A stretch of 58,532 nucleotides of DNA from Nemertoderma westbladi (taxonomy: Eukaryota > Xenacoelomorpha > Nemertodermatida > Nemertodermatidae), in the NCBI GenBank assembly GCA_032718475.1, contig JAUCBJ010007802.1:1-58532 (forward strand). The letters run 5' to 3'. Positions 1-11,439 of the stretch are shown in pieces (position 1 is the first letter of the stretch; the number at the start of each line of letters is the position of its first letter). The notes below the pieces were generated by a model. That model saw nothing but the letters and a program-made list of their open reading frames with translations, ran no database searches and was not told where the DNA came from. The position numbers were made by a program, and so were the translations under genes.

Positions 1-357
1 CTAGAATTAAGGATCTTATGTCCCCAGACCTGCTCTGGAATCAAATTGTGTCAATTTTAGCATCAAATAATAAAATTCACGGGAATAAATTAAATTCATA
101 TTTAAATGAATTTCATAAATTGTCATTTTGTGCAATTTATAACATTCCCAAAATTCCAGTAATTAATAGATCATGGGAGCGGAGATTCATATTGAGTGTA
201 TTAGAGTGTGAGAATCTCCAGCATATAGTCAATAGCCGATAAAATTTATAAAATCATGCATAAAGAGGATATTGACAATTAAAGAATTACTATTAAATAA
301 CATCCCAGATCTGTATGCATGAGGATTGCCCTAATTCTACCGCTAGTTTTCCATAAT

Positions 358-371
358 GTCACCATGGCAAC
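358..371 (+). promoter_or_regulatory. X-box (RFX-type) motif in retrotransposon copy A
   Basis: GTCACCATGGCAAC fits the RFX-factor X-box consensus (GTNRCC, two-base spacer, RGYAAC) with no mismatch. The matching site in copy B (15408-15421) also fits with no mismatch. It lies about 490 bases upstream of ORF A. Function is inferred from the motif only. Confidence 0.4.
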
Positions 372-857
372 ACCCACGCTAGAATTAGAAGCAAGTTAAA
401 AGAACAATAAAAAGCTTGCCCCATTGCGTAGCATAAGAGTATACATAGCGCACTATTAGTATCCAAGGATACATAGTAAATACGTGACATTCTGGAAGAC
501 ACTGACTAACGGACAAATGGTATGCATGTGTGCAGTAAGTAATGATTGTATGGAATTTGTGCGTTTATAGGTGAATGTTACTACTAAAGTGTGTTTACAG
601 TAGCTAATCGCAATTGTAAAATAGCCCTAACTCTACCGAGATAACCTCAAGTGGATTCAAGCCTTTGGGACGGACAGTGGTGGGACTTGTGCCGGTTATC
701 GTTGTCGTGCTGTGCTACATGTTGGCGTAAACACTGCGACAGCGGTACATCGGCGCTGAGAAACCCACTGTCCGGGGGCAAAAGGCCGAGTAGGAAGCGA
801 CGCCCGCTTACCTAAAATATTAACTTATATTGATATTAACAAACTCAGATAGCAAAT

Positions 858-1487
858 ATGACGGAATTAATAGAAGATGACCTTGGTATTAGAGAGCGAT
901 ATACTCTACCTTTACAAGCGTTTGTGGATAGCTTGATACGCGGTGAAGCTGATCCGACTATTACGGAGGACGATGGTCGCTATATCGAACCGCCGATGTC
1001 CCAGGAACAACTTACGCGCGAAGCGGACTATAGAAAATTCACCGCTCGCTATACGAATCGTAATGGTACGTATATGGACTTCTTAACTACCGGCCATCCT
1101 ACTGATTTACATGATACCGATGATGTAGACACCGAAAGGGAAATGGTTTTATTCCAATATCATACTCAGCGGAATCGTAATGATAAACCGAGAATAGAAC
1201 ACGAGAACTCTATTCGCAACCTACTCGACAGAGAAAACGTTGAAGAACCCGATAAGCGTATCAACTTCAACGACTACGTGGAATTTTTGCGGGAAACCTA
1301 TCTCAATATTGCCAGTCAACAGAACTTAGAGACTCGATATCCTCAAGGTATCCATCACGATCCCATGGTAGAACTCAAACGACTCTATTTCACCATGATG
1401 TATCTTACTGCAGATCATCCACTGTCTGTTGTCTCAGATAGCTTTGAACTAATAGAAGGGAACCACTGGAGAAGAGACATGAGTTGA
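858..1487 (+). CDS. Retrotransposon accessory ORF A, 209 aa, unknown function
   Basis: An intact 209-aa frame lies in the interior of LTR copy A, downstream of where pol would be. It starts at an ATG in an A-rich context, and the same start and first ~80 residues recur in copy B (14923 downward), so the start is conserved. The protein is hydrophilic and acidic in its first half (runs such as TEDDGRYIEPP), with no signal peptide, membrane segment or cysteine motif. I recognise no domain. Position before ORF B and the 3' LTR is the env or accessory slot of LTR elements, but nothing looks like an envelope protein. Later parts differ strongly between the copies. A structural or RNA-binding role is possible but not shown. 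Confidence 0.6.
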   Translation: MTELIEDDLGIRERYTLPLQAFVDSLIRGEADPTITEDDGRYIEPPMSQEQLTREADYRKFTARYTNRNGTYMDFLTTGHPTDLHDTDDVDTEREMVLFQYHTQRNRNDKPRIEHENSIRNLLDRENVEEPDKRINFNDYVEFLRETYLNIASQQNLETRYPQGIHHDPMVELKRLYFTMMYLTADHPLSVVSDSFELIEGNHWRRDMS

Positions 1488-1684
1488 TGTCTAGGGTCCA
1501 TAATGTGAATAGTTTTCCCCGGGGCACGGGTGCTCGTGGGCGGTCTCCTTCGGGAGGCTGTAACTTTCTCTTCCTTCATCGTTTTCCTATAATTATTGTG
1601 ATCAGTGTCACAGTAAGCAGATAAGAATGAATGATGAGGTAATGGAAAACATGTCCATTGTGGTGTCTTATGGATACTACCATA

Positions 1685-2375
1685 TGGGTAATTCCATGTC
1701 AAATCATCCAGAATTTTTAACTTTTGTAACCCACCCTCTCAGAATTTCGTGAAAATTTCAGGGATTCAATACCAATATGTAACTAAGAGTTGTTGAAAAT
1801 TTTAGGTCAATCCCTCCAGGGAATCAAAAGTTATAGCATTTCAATGCGGGCTACATTTACGGCTATCGCGACTAAGATGACGCTTTCGCGGGTGAGACGT
1901 TATGGCCTTTTTTGGTCATAGGACTATATGTATGTACCTAATAGTCACAAAATTGAGTGCCTAGAAGTATTTTTCGATCCTGAGTCTGAAAATAAAGTCA
2001 GTTTTCAACGTAAGATGCACCTTGCTCTGATATGGTCAAGAATTGATCATCTTTGGCTTCGCGGAGACCTAGAAACTTTGATTGGCAATAACCTTTGCTG
2101 CTTTCGGTGAATCTGCTTGAAATTTTGTGCACACACTCCCTGGGTGGACGATGGCATTTGGTAAAAAAATTGTTTTTGTACTCTGAGATGCTCTGATTTT
2201 ATTAAGGATTTTCACTTTTGCTTATCCGCTAGACCGCTAGGTGTTTCCGTTTCTTCACTTGCCCATTAGGAGTCACTATTACTTGATATTTACTGTCCAG
2301 ATGCCATGTGAGGGAGGTGGGTGACATCAAACTAATCAAAAAAACTATAATTAATATAATTATATAACATGATGG
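1685..2375 (+). repeat. Left terminal inverted repeat of the DNA transposon
   Basis: It pairs with 5562-6238 in reverse complement over almost its whole length. Shared landmarks are the GTAACCCACCCTCTCAG block, the GACGATGGCATTTGG block and GGAGGTGGGTGACAT. A 60-residue frame inside it also appears mirrored on the other side and is only a by-product of the repeat. Confidence 0.88.
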
Positions 2376-2782
2376 ATGATTTAGAATATACACTGTACAC
2401 AGGCCTGGTAGCCAAATCTCTCTATAATAATACTATATCCACTGTGATCAGTTTCTTGGCTCACCCATTATTTCATCATTTTCTCTCAAATTTAGCTTAG
2501 TAGCTCGAGAAAACTGAACCAGAAAGGCATGGACTGCAAACTCTGACCACATTAGTTCAAGTTATACTGTATGTCCTAGGCAGTTTACATTTAGGCAAAT
2601 ACACATATTTTAATCAATCAATATTGTTTCAATATACAGTAGTGTAAGGTTGTCAGTAAAAGAAAAGCAGAGAACACTCCATGTCCTCTCACTCTCATTC
2701 GTTCCTTGATATTCCTGTACACCTGTAGGCCTATGTTTTTCTCTTGTTATTATTATTGACTGATTATTATACTGTAATAAAG

Positions 2783-5483
2783 ATGTCAGATTCTACAGAA
2801 GAAAAGTGTGATTTTGGCTCTATACTGTCAGAAGATTGTCATAAACTCTCATATCGTGGACAAAAAGCTGGAATTCAAGATTTTAAAAACCTCCCACATG
2901 AACTGCAGGAAACATTGTTATGGCGTAGTGAAGTTCCTAAAACCACTTACGAGTCTGTGAGTACAATTTGCCATCATCATGAATATATCTTTACCAAGAA
3001 GTTCCACCAGGGGAGTAAATGTTGTGATACATTCAAACTGCACAAGACAAGATCTAAAGGTTAGTTCTACACTGGACAAACTACTACAATGCAAATTTTC
3101 GAATATTATTTAGGCCTAATACAGTAGCACTATTAACCTATTAGCTACAAATACACCCTGAAATGCGGTACATATTTTCTTATTTTTTATAATTATTGTA
3201 TTTTTAGGAGATCGAGTGATCAGTTTGGATTTCGCAAAGAAACTTAAGGAGAAAGACATTGAAGTAACACCAGGGTGGAAATTTTGTGTTAAATGTGAAG
3301 TCAAGGCCAAATCATTAACAAAATCAGAACCATCTACCTCTGTAATTAGTGAAAGTGAATCAACTAGTGAAAGTGAATCGGTGATAAAGACTGTAGAACT
3401 TGAAGGACTACGTGGGTCTGTTGCCAGTTCCTTTGAGGCTATTGGTGTATCCCCATTAAAGGTACATGGATTACCAGCACATAGCCGTGTGCCTAGTGCC
3501 AAGAAAAAACTTAAACGTGTATATGAAAAAATGGAACATCAGGTTTCATCAATCCTAGGAGTAGAGGCAGTGGAATTACAGGAAAGTGCCGGTACATCTT
3601 CCACATCAGTATATTTGGATAAAGCTAATGCATTAGACAAATTGCATACCGAATTGAAAGCAAAATTGGAAGTTGCAAATTATAGAGAGAAAGTCCAGAT
3701 ACTTACACTGGCACCTACTAACTGGCCAAGGACTAGAGTGTCTGAAGTTTTTGGTGTCTCTGAATATTTGGTCCGAAAAGCAGTGGCACTTAAATCTGAA
3801 AAGGGAATAATGTCAATTCCAGAGAAGAAGAAAGGTAAACATCTCTCAAATGATGTCACTGATGCAGTGCGCTCATTCTATGAAGATGATGAGTATTCTC
3901 GAGTAATGCCAGGACGGAAGGACTATGTTAGTATTGGAAAGAATATTCATGTCCAGAAGCGATTACTGTTGTGTAATTTGAAAGAACTATATTTGTCATT
4001 TAAAGATAAAACGAAATTGACTATAGGCTTTTCAACCTTCGCTGCCTTGCGCCCTAAGTGGTGCATCTCTGTTGCTGCTCCAGGAACACAGAATGTATGT
4101 GTCTGCAGCTATCATCAGAATGCAAAGTTAATGACTGCTGTTTTACCAATGAACTTAACATATAAAGACCTAATGGATAAAGTTGTTTGTAATACAGATA
4201 ACAAGATGTGCATGGTACATAGGTGTTCAAATTGCCCAGGGAAAGAAAAACTTCGGGAATTTATTGCCGAGCAATTTGAATCTTTGGAAGAAGAGATTAC
4301 TGTTTCTCAGTGGACTGGTACTGATCGTGCTAACATGATTACTCAAATTTTGACTATTTCTGATTACATAGATGCTCTCTCTGATCAAATTGATAAACTG
4401 ACCTCTCATAGCTATATAGCTAAAACACAATCACGCTATCTGAAGAATCGTAAGGAATATCTTGAAGAAGATCATTGTATTGCAATAGTTGACTTTGCAG
4501 AGAACTATGCATTTGTTGTACAGGATGCGATACAGTCGTTCCACTGGAACAATAGTCAATGCACCATACACCCAGTTGCGCTTTACTATTTAAAGGATGG
4601 AAAACTTCAAGTAGACTCTCTAGCATATCTTAGTGATGTTGTAGATCATGATACAACTTTTGTGTATACTGTTCAAAAGAAATTGACCAACTATTTGAAG
4701 GATGAACTTCCTCATATTAATACACTAGAGTACTTTTCAGATGGTTGTGCTGCTCAATACAAGAATTGTAAGAATTTTATAAATCTGTGCCACCATGAAG
4801 CTGACTTTGGCCTAAAAGCTCAGTGGGATTTTTTCGCCACATCTCATGGCAAATCTCCAGCAGATGGGATTGGTGGTGTTATAAAACGAACTGCATTACG
4901 AGCCAGCCTTCAACGAGTAGTAGGTGATCAGATAGTTTGTACGAAAGCTGTTCATGAGATCTGTTGTAGTCATCTACTATCAATTAAGACTTATTTGATT
5001 GAACAGGATGAAATAGAACAATGCCGTTCGTTTTTGCAGAGTAGATATAATATTGCAAGAACAGTTCCTGGAACCCGGGCTCATCATCAGTTTGTTCCTG
5101 ATTCAAACACAACAATTAAACTTAAACATACAAGTACTGATGAAGCGTTTTCATTCATCCACACGTTTGGAATGCCAGAAGGTGATATTGTTAAGGTATC
5201 TGCAATGGAATATGCAGCATGCAAATATGATGAAGGTTGGTGGATTGGTCTAGTTTTGGAGTGCTCAGCTGAACATTCAGATCATCTGATAAGTTTCATG
5301 CATCCACCAGGATCTTCAGGAGCACAAACATTTTTCTGGCCTTCGAAGATGGATACATGTTGGGTACCTAGCCCACATGTACTTCTAAAGATACAACCAC
5401 CAAGTACTCGAACTGGCCGAACATACTCTTTAATTAATGATGAATTAAAACTAATTCAATCTAGATTTTTAACTGCAATTTAA
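2783..5483 (+). CDS. Putative DDE-type transposase, 850 aa, one intron
   Basis: Exon 1 is 2783-3059 and exon 2 is 3208-5483. The 148-bp intron has GT and TTTTTAG ends and restores one open frame of 850 aa. The N-terminus carries a Cys/His region (ICHHH, KCCDTFKLH, then FCVKC), probably zinc binding. A helix-turn-helix-like stretch follows (TRVSEVFGVSEYLVRKAV). Candidate catalytic acids lie in VDFAEN (~519) and FSDGCAAQYKN (~601), with SHGKSPADGIGG at ~637, a spacing like a DDE/RNase H fold. From memory this protein type is widespread and multicopy in invertebrates, but I cannot assign a named superfamily. There are no stops or frameshifts, so it may still be active. Confidence 0.75.
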
Positions 5484-5561
5484 TCTTAAACTATACTGTA
5501 TTATTATCTATATCTATAAGCATTATATTATAGAGTTATTGGGCAATATATATAATATTAA

Positions 5562-6238
5562 TCATCATGTTAAATAATTATTTTATAGTTTTATGATTAC
5601 TTTAATGTCACCCACCTCCTTCACATGGAATCTGGGAACTAAATATCAAGCAATAGTGACTCCTAATGCGTGAGCGAAGAAACCGAAGCGCTTAGCGGTC
5701 TAGCGGATAAGCAAAGTGAAAAGTTTTAATAAAATTAGAACATCTCAGAGTACAAAAACAATTTTTTTACCAAATGCCATCGTCCACCCAGGGAGTGTGT
5801 GCACGAAATATCAAGCCAGTTCACCGAAAGCAGCAAAGGTTATTGCCAATCAAAGTTTCTAGGTCTCCGCGAAGCCAAAGATGATCAATTCTTGACCATA
5901 TCAGAGCAAGGTGCATCTTACGTTGAAAACTGACTTTATTTTCAGACTCAGGATCGAAAAATACTTCTAGGCTACTCAATTTTGTGACTATTAGGTACAT
6001 ACATATAGTCCTATGACCAAAAAAGGCCATAACGTCTCACCCGCGAAAGCGTCATCTTAGTCGCGATAGCCGTAAATGTAGCCCGCATTGAAATGCTATA
6101 ACTTTTGATTCCCTGGAGGGATTGACCTAAAATTTTCAACAACTCTTAGTTACATATTGGTATTCAATCCCTGAAATTTTCACGAAATTCTGAGAGGGTG
6201 GGTTACATGGCCTGGATGACTTGACAAGGAATTACCCA
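5562..6238 (-). repeat. Right terminal inverted repeat of the DNA transposon
   Basis: Mirror partner of 1685-2375. Its outer end reads GGAATTACCCA followed by TA. Close to the outer end the two TIRs differ by a short indel beside the GTAACCC block; elsewhere they are collinear. Confidence 0.88.
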
Positions 6239-6709
6239 TATCTCCTTCCTCCTCTTTTCTCCCTTCATCGATCGACCAATCATACTGGTATCGTGGTATG
6301 AATCATACCGCTTCCTAATAAACCTCCCCACCCTTTACTGTTAATCTGGATGCCTATATTCGTGTCCGCATCTCCTGTCCATATACCATTGTGTTGGTAT
6401 TTATAATAGCAACACCCATCTCTTTGTCGTTGATTACATAATCAACCACCGATAATTTCCTTAGGTCCACGACCCGATATAAGGACTAAAAGGATACGCG
6501 GCTAATCTGTGAACAACTGGTACCATTGTGTGTCATAAATCTGGTTGTTCACCTCCCTTAATAATTGGGGATAAATTAATTTGGAGATAATCTTCGAATG
6601 ACATAATCCTCCTACTGAGATCGTATTTTAAACCTTGTTGAATGTGTCATAGGTTTTCCTTGCCCTCTCCCATCGATGGCGGAAAACATGTTAGGCGTGC
6701 AACAGGAAT

Positions 6710-8485
6710 ATGGAGAACATTCCCTATCCTTTCGTGGATACTCAGCTGATAGCGCCTTGGGCCGAAGGCCGAGGTTTCTTTCGCACCATGTATGCTAATG
6801 TGTCTAGCAACATTACAAAGGTGCAACGAACTTCCATCGGACATCTTGCCTTTCAGGAATACGGGTGGAATTTCAAGGTCGGAAATCCCATCAACTATCA
6901 ACAAGTATACGGAGACCATTATTCTCGATTATACTTTGACGGACCATTAACCGCACCTGGCGCCGTGTATAGCTTCATGAGTGTTCCACTCCGACCCTCC
7001 TTAGCTATCTACACGATCTTCGAAAACGCCGCACTTTCCGGTTGGCTAGCCGATGTGTGCAGTCGTACTATACGCGCCCATCCATTAATCCTTGGAACCA
7101 AACTAGCTAAGCTAGATGAACATAATAAATTCATCCGCTTTGAATGTTTCCGACGGTTTTTAACCCCGTTTCGCAACGTGGATAGCCAATTCAAAGACCG
7201 CGCTTTGACCAAGCTCAGCTTAAGAGACTCAGCTGCGGAGAAGTTGGATAGCGCTGGATTCGCTATTTTCCGAGACATTTGTGTGATAAACCTGCACTCC
7301 TCGGTTATCCAAAGACCTCGGATCCCCACCGGTTATTCTGTCGTGGAAATTCAGACGGTAGGTCCATTTGAGGAGACGGCCATGCCTACCTCAACTATAC
7401 AAGGGGAAGACGAACCCATATGTTTAGAATCGGAAGAGATTCAGCCCCCCACGGCTCGGAGTAGTGATAGTGACTATCTATTGGAATGGTATCAAGGTCC
7501 ACAGTGTCTTACTGCGTATGATTATCGCCATGCCAATTATGTTTCTCGACAACGTTGTCGGCTGTGCGCATCGAGAGACCATATTACGTCTATGGACACC
7601 AACGATCTTTGTTCCTATTTCCACGAGCAACCGTCGATGGAAATCTATTGTGCATATTGTCGGCTTAATAATTTGCACATTTTTGCCGTCTGCCCCCAAT
7701 TTATGACTCAATGCCATCATTGTCAATTAAAAGGACACGCCAGCTTTGATTGTCCCTTTAACCATGATTTAGAGAGCGTAGATGAAATGATTGTACTACG
7801 TTATATAAGAGCTTGGGAAGCGAACGCTGATTTACATTGTGACTCACGCCATCGCTATTATCCCGGACGCGCCTATGAAGGAGTTTATGCGTTCCATCCA
7901 TATTTGTTTGCCTCCGTCGAGCAGAAATCGCGCCTATCAAGTTATGAACTATTGAAGCGCGTTGGAGAATGTATTTCAACCAAATATGTGCGTAAATTTC
8001 TCAGGAGCATTAATCCGAGTGACATCCAGTCTTACAACTTAATAAACTTTATCCGTCAAGACCCTGCCTATGGAGACTTATTCGTCAACTCACACCCTGA
8101 GTTACAAGAGGTATATCGACGGCCTTACGAGTATCGAGCCCGCGAACGCGAGTTAGAAAGAACCATTAAACCAAGGAAGTTTCTAACTGCCTATGGTCCA
8201 CCCACGGCCCTCGTTCAGACCACTCGTAAAGGACCCGTAAGAGCGGCTGTCTTGAAACGAGCTCTCAAAGCCGTTAGACCCCTCTCCCCGGACGTTGATG
8301 TCCATCAACCCGGTACTTCGACCGGCGGATATACCGATCGCAATCCCATACCTTCTGATGCAATCATATTGCACCCTTCACCCAGGAGTTATAGCCCTCC
8401 TAGTAAAGTGGCTCGCCCCAAAGAGAAAAGCACTCTTGCTAGCTTCAAAAAACTGCGTAAACGCCGTCCGCGCAAGAAAGACTAA
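6710..8485 (+). CDS. Retrotransposon accessory ORF B, zinc-knuckle protein, 591 aa
   Basis: An intact 591-aa frame starts at ATG 6710 and ends 78 bases before the 3' LTR. Residues 1-270 are globular and unrecognised. From ~282 there is a cysteine cluster: RCRLC, then a knuckle-like YCAYC-x5-H-x4-C (~312), then a canonical CHHC-x4-H-x4-C (~334) ending GHASFDC. The C-terminus is Pro/Ser-rich, then strongly basic (KKLRKRRPRKKD), fitting nucleic-acid binding. The cysteine spacing and flanking sequence match the gene at 55536-58114, so the two form a family. Copy B keeps only the last ~60 residues. A CAACAG just upstream could be a splice acceptor for a subgenomic message. Nucleocapsid-like activity is inferred. 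Confidence 0.7.
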   Translation: MENIPYPFVDTQLIAPWAEGRGFFRTMYANVSSNITKVQRTSIGHLAFQEYGWNFKVGNPINYQQVYGDHYSRLYFDGPLTAPGAVYSFMSVPLRPSLAIYTIFENAALSGWLADVCSRTIRAHPLILGTKLAKLDEHNKFIRFECFRRFLTPFRNVDSQFKDRALTKLSLRDSAAEKLDSAGFAIFRDICVINLHSSVIQRPRIPTGYSVVEIQTVGPFEETAMPTSTIQGEDEPICLESEEIQPPTARSSDSDYLLEWYQGPQCLTAYDYRHANYVSRQRCRLCASRDHITSMDTNDLCSYFHEQPSMEIYCAYCRLNNLHIFAVCPQFMTQCHHCQLKGHASFDCPFNHDLESVDEMIVLRYIRAWEANADLHCDSRHRYYPGRAYEGVYAFHPYLFASVEQKSRLSSYELLKRVGECISTKYVRKFLRSINPSDIQSYNLINFIRQDPAYGDLFVNSHPELQEVYRRPYEYRARERELERTIKPRKFLTAYGPPTALVQTTRKGPVRAAVLKRALKAVRPLSPDVDVHQPGTSTGGYTDRNPIPSDAIILHPSPRSYSPPSKVARPKEKSTLASFKKLRKRRPRKKD

Positions 8486-8555
8486 CTGTTTAGAGTATTT
8501 TTGTATTTTAGAAACTGTGATTTTGTATATTTTATAGACTTAAATCCCATTTTCT

Positions 8556-8563
8556 GGGAGCGG
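8556..8563 (+). other. Polypurine tract of copy A
   Basis: GGGAGCGG sits directly before the LTR start TGTAAAAGC, where second-strand synthesis is primed in LTR elements. The same eight bases precede the LTR of copy B. Confidence 0.6.
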
Positions 8564-9770
8564 TGTAAAAGCTTTTGTGGGATAACTGATACGTTTGCCT
8601 TTGCTGGCCAGTTCCCCCCCAGGCGCTGGAATACTCTAAAAAGGGTTTCCTAACTGTATATATATTCCCCTCGCCCGCAAGGTACCTTTACAGGTGTTTT
8701 AACGGACATAAAAATCATTCTGCTATATACGTGTTTTAGCGGACATGGTAAGACAAAAAACTTGTAATGCACCAACCACCTTTCACAGCTTAGCCGTGAT
8801 GATTCATATTACGACATCTAGCAGCTGGTTGCTGACATGGAAACAGCCATTGGACGCGTGGTTCTTTGTTTGGCTTGGGCCAATCAGGGCGGTTTTTCCT
8901 GTCGACGTGTAGCTTTCCTGCCGATCATAAGGAGAGTGTTCAGTCTTACTGTTTTTTCTTGATACTTTGTTGTTATTGCTGTCTAAGCCAGAAACACCGG
9001 CATTTTTGGATAGATACTGCTGTACCGTAAACTGCTTGAATTATCGAAAGTATAAACTGTTACCTAACTCATTAATCATATTGTTTGTACTGTTATTTTA
9101 CCGTCAGTTATTAATTGTAAATATTTGTTGATGGAAATATTGCTATTTGGATAATACGGATAAATCACCCAATTCCCAATTTTCTTGATAACACTACAGG
9201 TTAGAGAGACCGGCTATATATAACAATTGCGATTTATATTAATGTGGTGTGTATTGAATCCAATGTTATTTAGCAGACCCTACGTGAGTCAATTACTGCT
9301 CTCTTTATGTGTGATCAAATGTACTGACTGTCGGCAGAATAGTGTGTATGATTGTGATTGGTAACAAAGTATTTCCTAAAGAATACGCTTTATACTTCAA
9401 TCCCAAGCAGTATCGTTGCGTTTAGTATAAGTCTTAGTTCTGTTTAAATAGATAAAGCGCCACGTCCTAAAGGAACTGTTAATATTTCCCGAAAGCCAAT
9501 AATATCTGTCAGAGATTAATTATTAACGATCTATCGAATAATACATTAGGTATACACTGCAACCTTACACTGTAATAATACAATTCAAGCATCCGAATTC
9601 AGTCTCCCGGGTGTAGATCCATCGGGTGAATGATCGCGCATGGGCTGACTTCGGCTAATGTTTTGCGTATTAGCATAAAATATTGTCGTATGCTAAAGTG
9701 GTTTTAATTAACTAGAAGACATATAAATTTTGGCAGGTTAAACTGCTAAAGGTCTTCAAAAGCGCGAACA
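8564..9770 (+). repeat. 3' LTR of copy A (1207 bp)
   Basis: It begins TGTAAAAGC and ends GCGCGAACA, and aligns in reverse complement to the LTRs of copy B along its length. It is clearly more diverged: the AATAAA signal near the end of the copy B LTRs is mutated here, and the TATAAAAG near the end has become TTCAAAAG. The 5-bp duplication cannot be tested because the 5' end is outside the window. Confidence 0.85.
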
Positions 9771-10088
9771 TCAATTGAATTGGTACCCAAGGTGTACCAA
9801 TACCGTGTTTTTCACTGGAATTTTTTGAAAACAAAAAAGTTTACTTTTTTTTGTTAACATTATATTAGTTATCGTAGCTAGTGTTTTTAAGGAGCTAGTG
9901 AATTATTTACTAGCTAGTTATAATACGTATTTAAAATGTTTATCGGTTGATATTGATTCGGTTGATCGGATGATTATTGATTTTTTTAAATGTATGAATA
10001 GCTACGCAATTAGTATAAAGATAAAAACTGTTCTACCACAAACTCTACTGCACCACCAACTGCTTATTTAATATAGTTAATCGAATAA

Positions 10089-10313
10089 ATGAACAGATAT
10101 TTAAATAAATGCTGCTCCTGCTTCGTAAGGGCGACCAGTCGGTGTGGCTGCACCCGGGCCGGGAAAGGTTGCACAAGTTGTCCCGCCCTGGCAACTTCAG
10201 GTTGCAGGAACCCCCACAACATCGCCCCACAACATCGATCCGCCAGATTCGCACCCATGTACTACATACCAGGCCCAGGGTCCTCTTCAAATCTCGCCCA
10301 TAATCAGCCCTGA
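10089..10313 (+). pseudogene. Cys-rich remnant with CxC...C..C...C.N pattern
   Basis: The frame contains CCSCF, then RCGCTRAGKGCTSC and SGCRN, a cysteine pattern of C-x-C, G-x-x-C and a final C-x-N. Similar cysteine blocks occur near the ends of several mobile-element proteins and in CXC-type DNA-binding domains. An overlapping frame (10144-10608) is Ser/Thr-rich and may continue it after a frame change. Nothing full length is present. Confidence 0.35.
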
Positions 10314-11439
10314 ATACGATCCCAACGAGACGTTGGAGGCCGAATCATCTAGTGGGAGCAGCGATGGGGATACCAGTGGTGATTCGACCCTCTGTCAGAC
10401 CTTTCGCCTTTGCTCACCTCCAGTTGCATTGGGGGCAAGCACGCCTCGTCCTTCAGTTGGCCAGGTCAGCAACACCTCGGAACCTGAGTTACTTGAACAG
10501 GCATTCGGTGGTGAGTTTTTGAATATTTTTACTGCCAATGCTAACTGTATGCAGAAATCTTATTATTCGGTATCAGTGCATATAATATTTGTGCTTCGTA
10601 TGTATTGAATAGCCCATAAAAATGTTTATATTGTTGCCTAACAACAGTTGTGGTATCATTGAACTCTCATTGGTAACTACCGAAGCCGGTATTCTTGCGT
10701 CTTATTGGCTGTTCTATTTTTACCGAACATTGTGTATTCATATATAACTGTTGTCAGCCTCGCTAGGCTTAGGCTTAACTTGATATTATTTCAAGTACTT
10801 TACATCGATTCTATAAGCCCTGCGAGCCACGTTTAGTTACAGTGGTCCGCAATATTTTACCTAGTCACTTGCAACTAATTACTTGCAACTAATCGCTTGT
10901 ACTCGATTTCCACACGGTGAGTGTAAATGCGCCTTGTCAGTAATAAGATTTGGTTCATTTAATGCGAATGTTAATTATCCCCAACTAGTAACTATTATTT
11001 ACCAGCGATGCAAGTGATTCGAGTAAATCGTGCGCTTATCACGCACTAGACCAACATAGTATCCAACCTACAATATATGTAAGTCATACGTACATTTACT
11101 AGCCAACAACACAATATAACGGAACGGTTTACACGTACTATCGCACCCCCTTTGAGGCAGTTTGTAAGTGCTGAGGCATTATACTTACGGTAACTAATTC
11201 TAGATCTCGTTAAGATATATACCCCCACACTTTCGTGAGTGTTCCTGCTATATGCGGCAGGTATCCCGAGGCATTGATAACACTCATAAGAACTACATAA
11301 CGACTCGCTGGGCATTTTTAGGTTAGCCTCCCATAAACGCCTCGACAAATATCCCTGGTTCATCGACTGACCAAGCCTGGGAATCCAGGCTACTCTGCTG
11401 CTCATACCGAAGTGCACTAACGTACTGTTACAGTCCCAT

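Larger units (their letters stand above)
1685..6238 (+). mobile_element. Complete DNA transposon with long TIRs, nested in copy A
   Basis: The 4554-bp element has inverted ends TGGGTAATTCC and TIRs of about 0.68 kb (1685-2375 and 5562-6238). The two bases on each side are TA (1683-1684 and 6239-6240), consistent with a TA target duplication. A single two-exon gene lies between the TIRs. Removing the element rejoins the retrotransposon between ORF A and ORF B, so it inserted later than copy A. The two TIRs differ by scattered substitutions and small indels, so insertion is not very recent. I cannot place the superfamily with certainty. Confidence 0.85.
1..9770 (+). mobile_element. BEL/Pao-like LTR retrotransposon, copy A (3' part only)
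   Basis: The stretch from base 1 matches, in reverse complement, 15785 down to 12269 (copy B). Both share the interior region, ORF A, the end of ORF B, a purine tract and an LTR beginning TGTAAAAGC. Copy A runs on the + strand: interior, ORF A (858-1487), ORF B (6710-8485), 3' LTR (8564-9770). Its 5' LTR, gag and pol would lie left of the window. A DNA transposon is inserted at 1685-6238. Copy A keeps longer ORFs than copy B but has a more diverged LTR. The BEL/Pao assignment comes from the gag-protease of copy B, not from anything in copy A. Confidence 0.8.
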
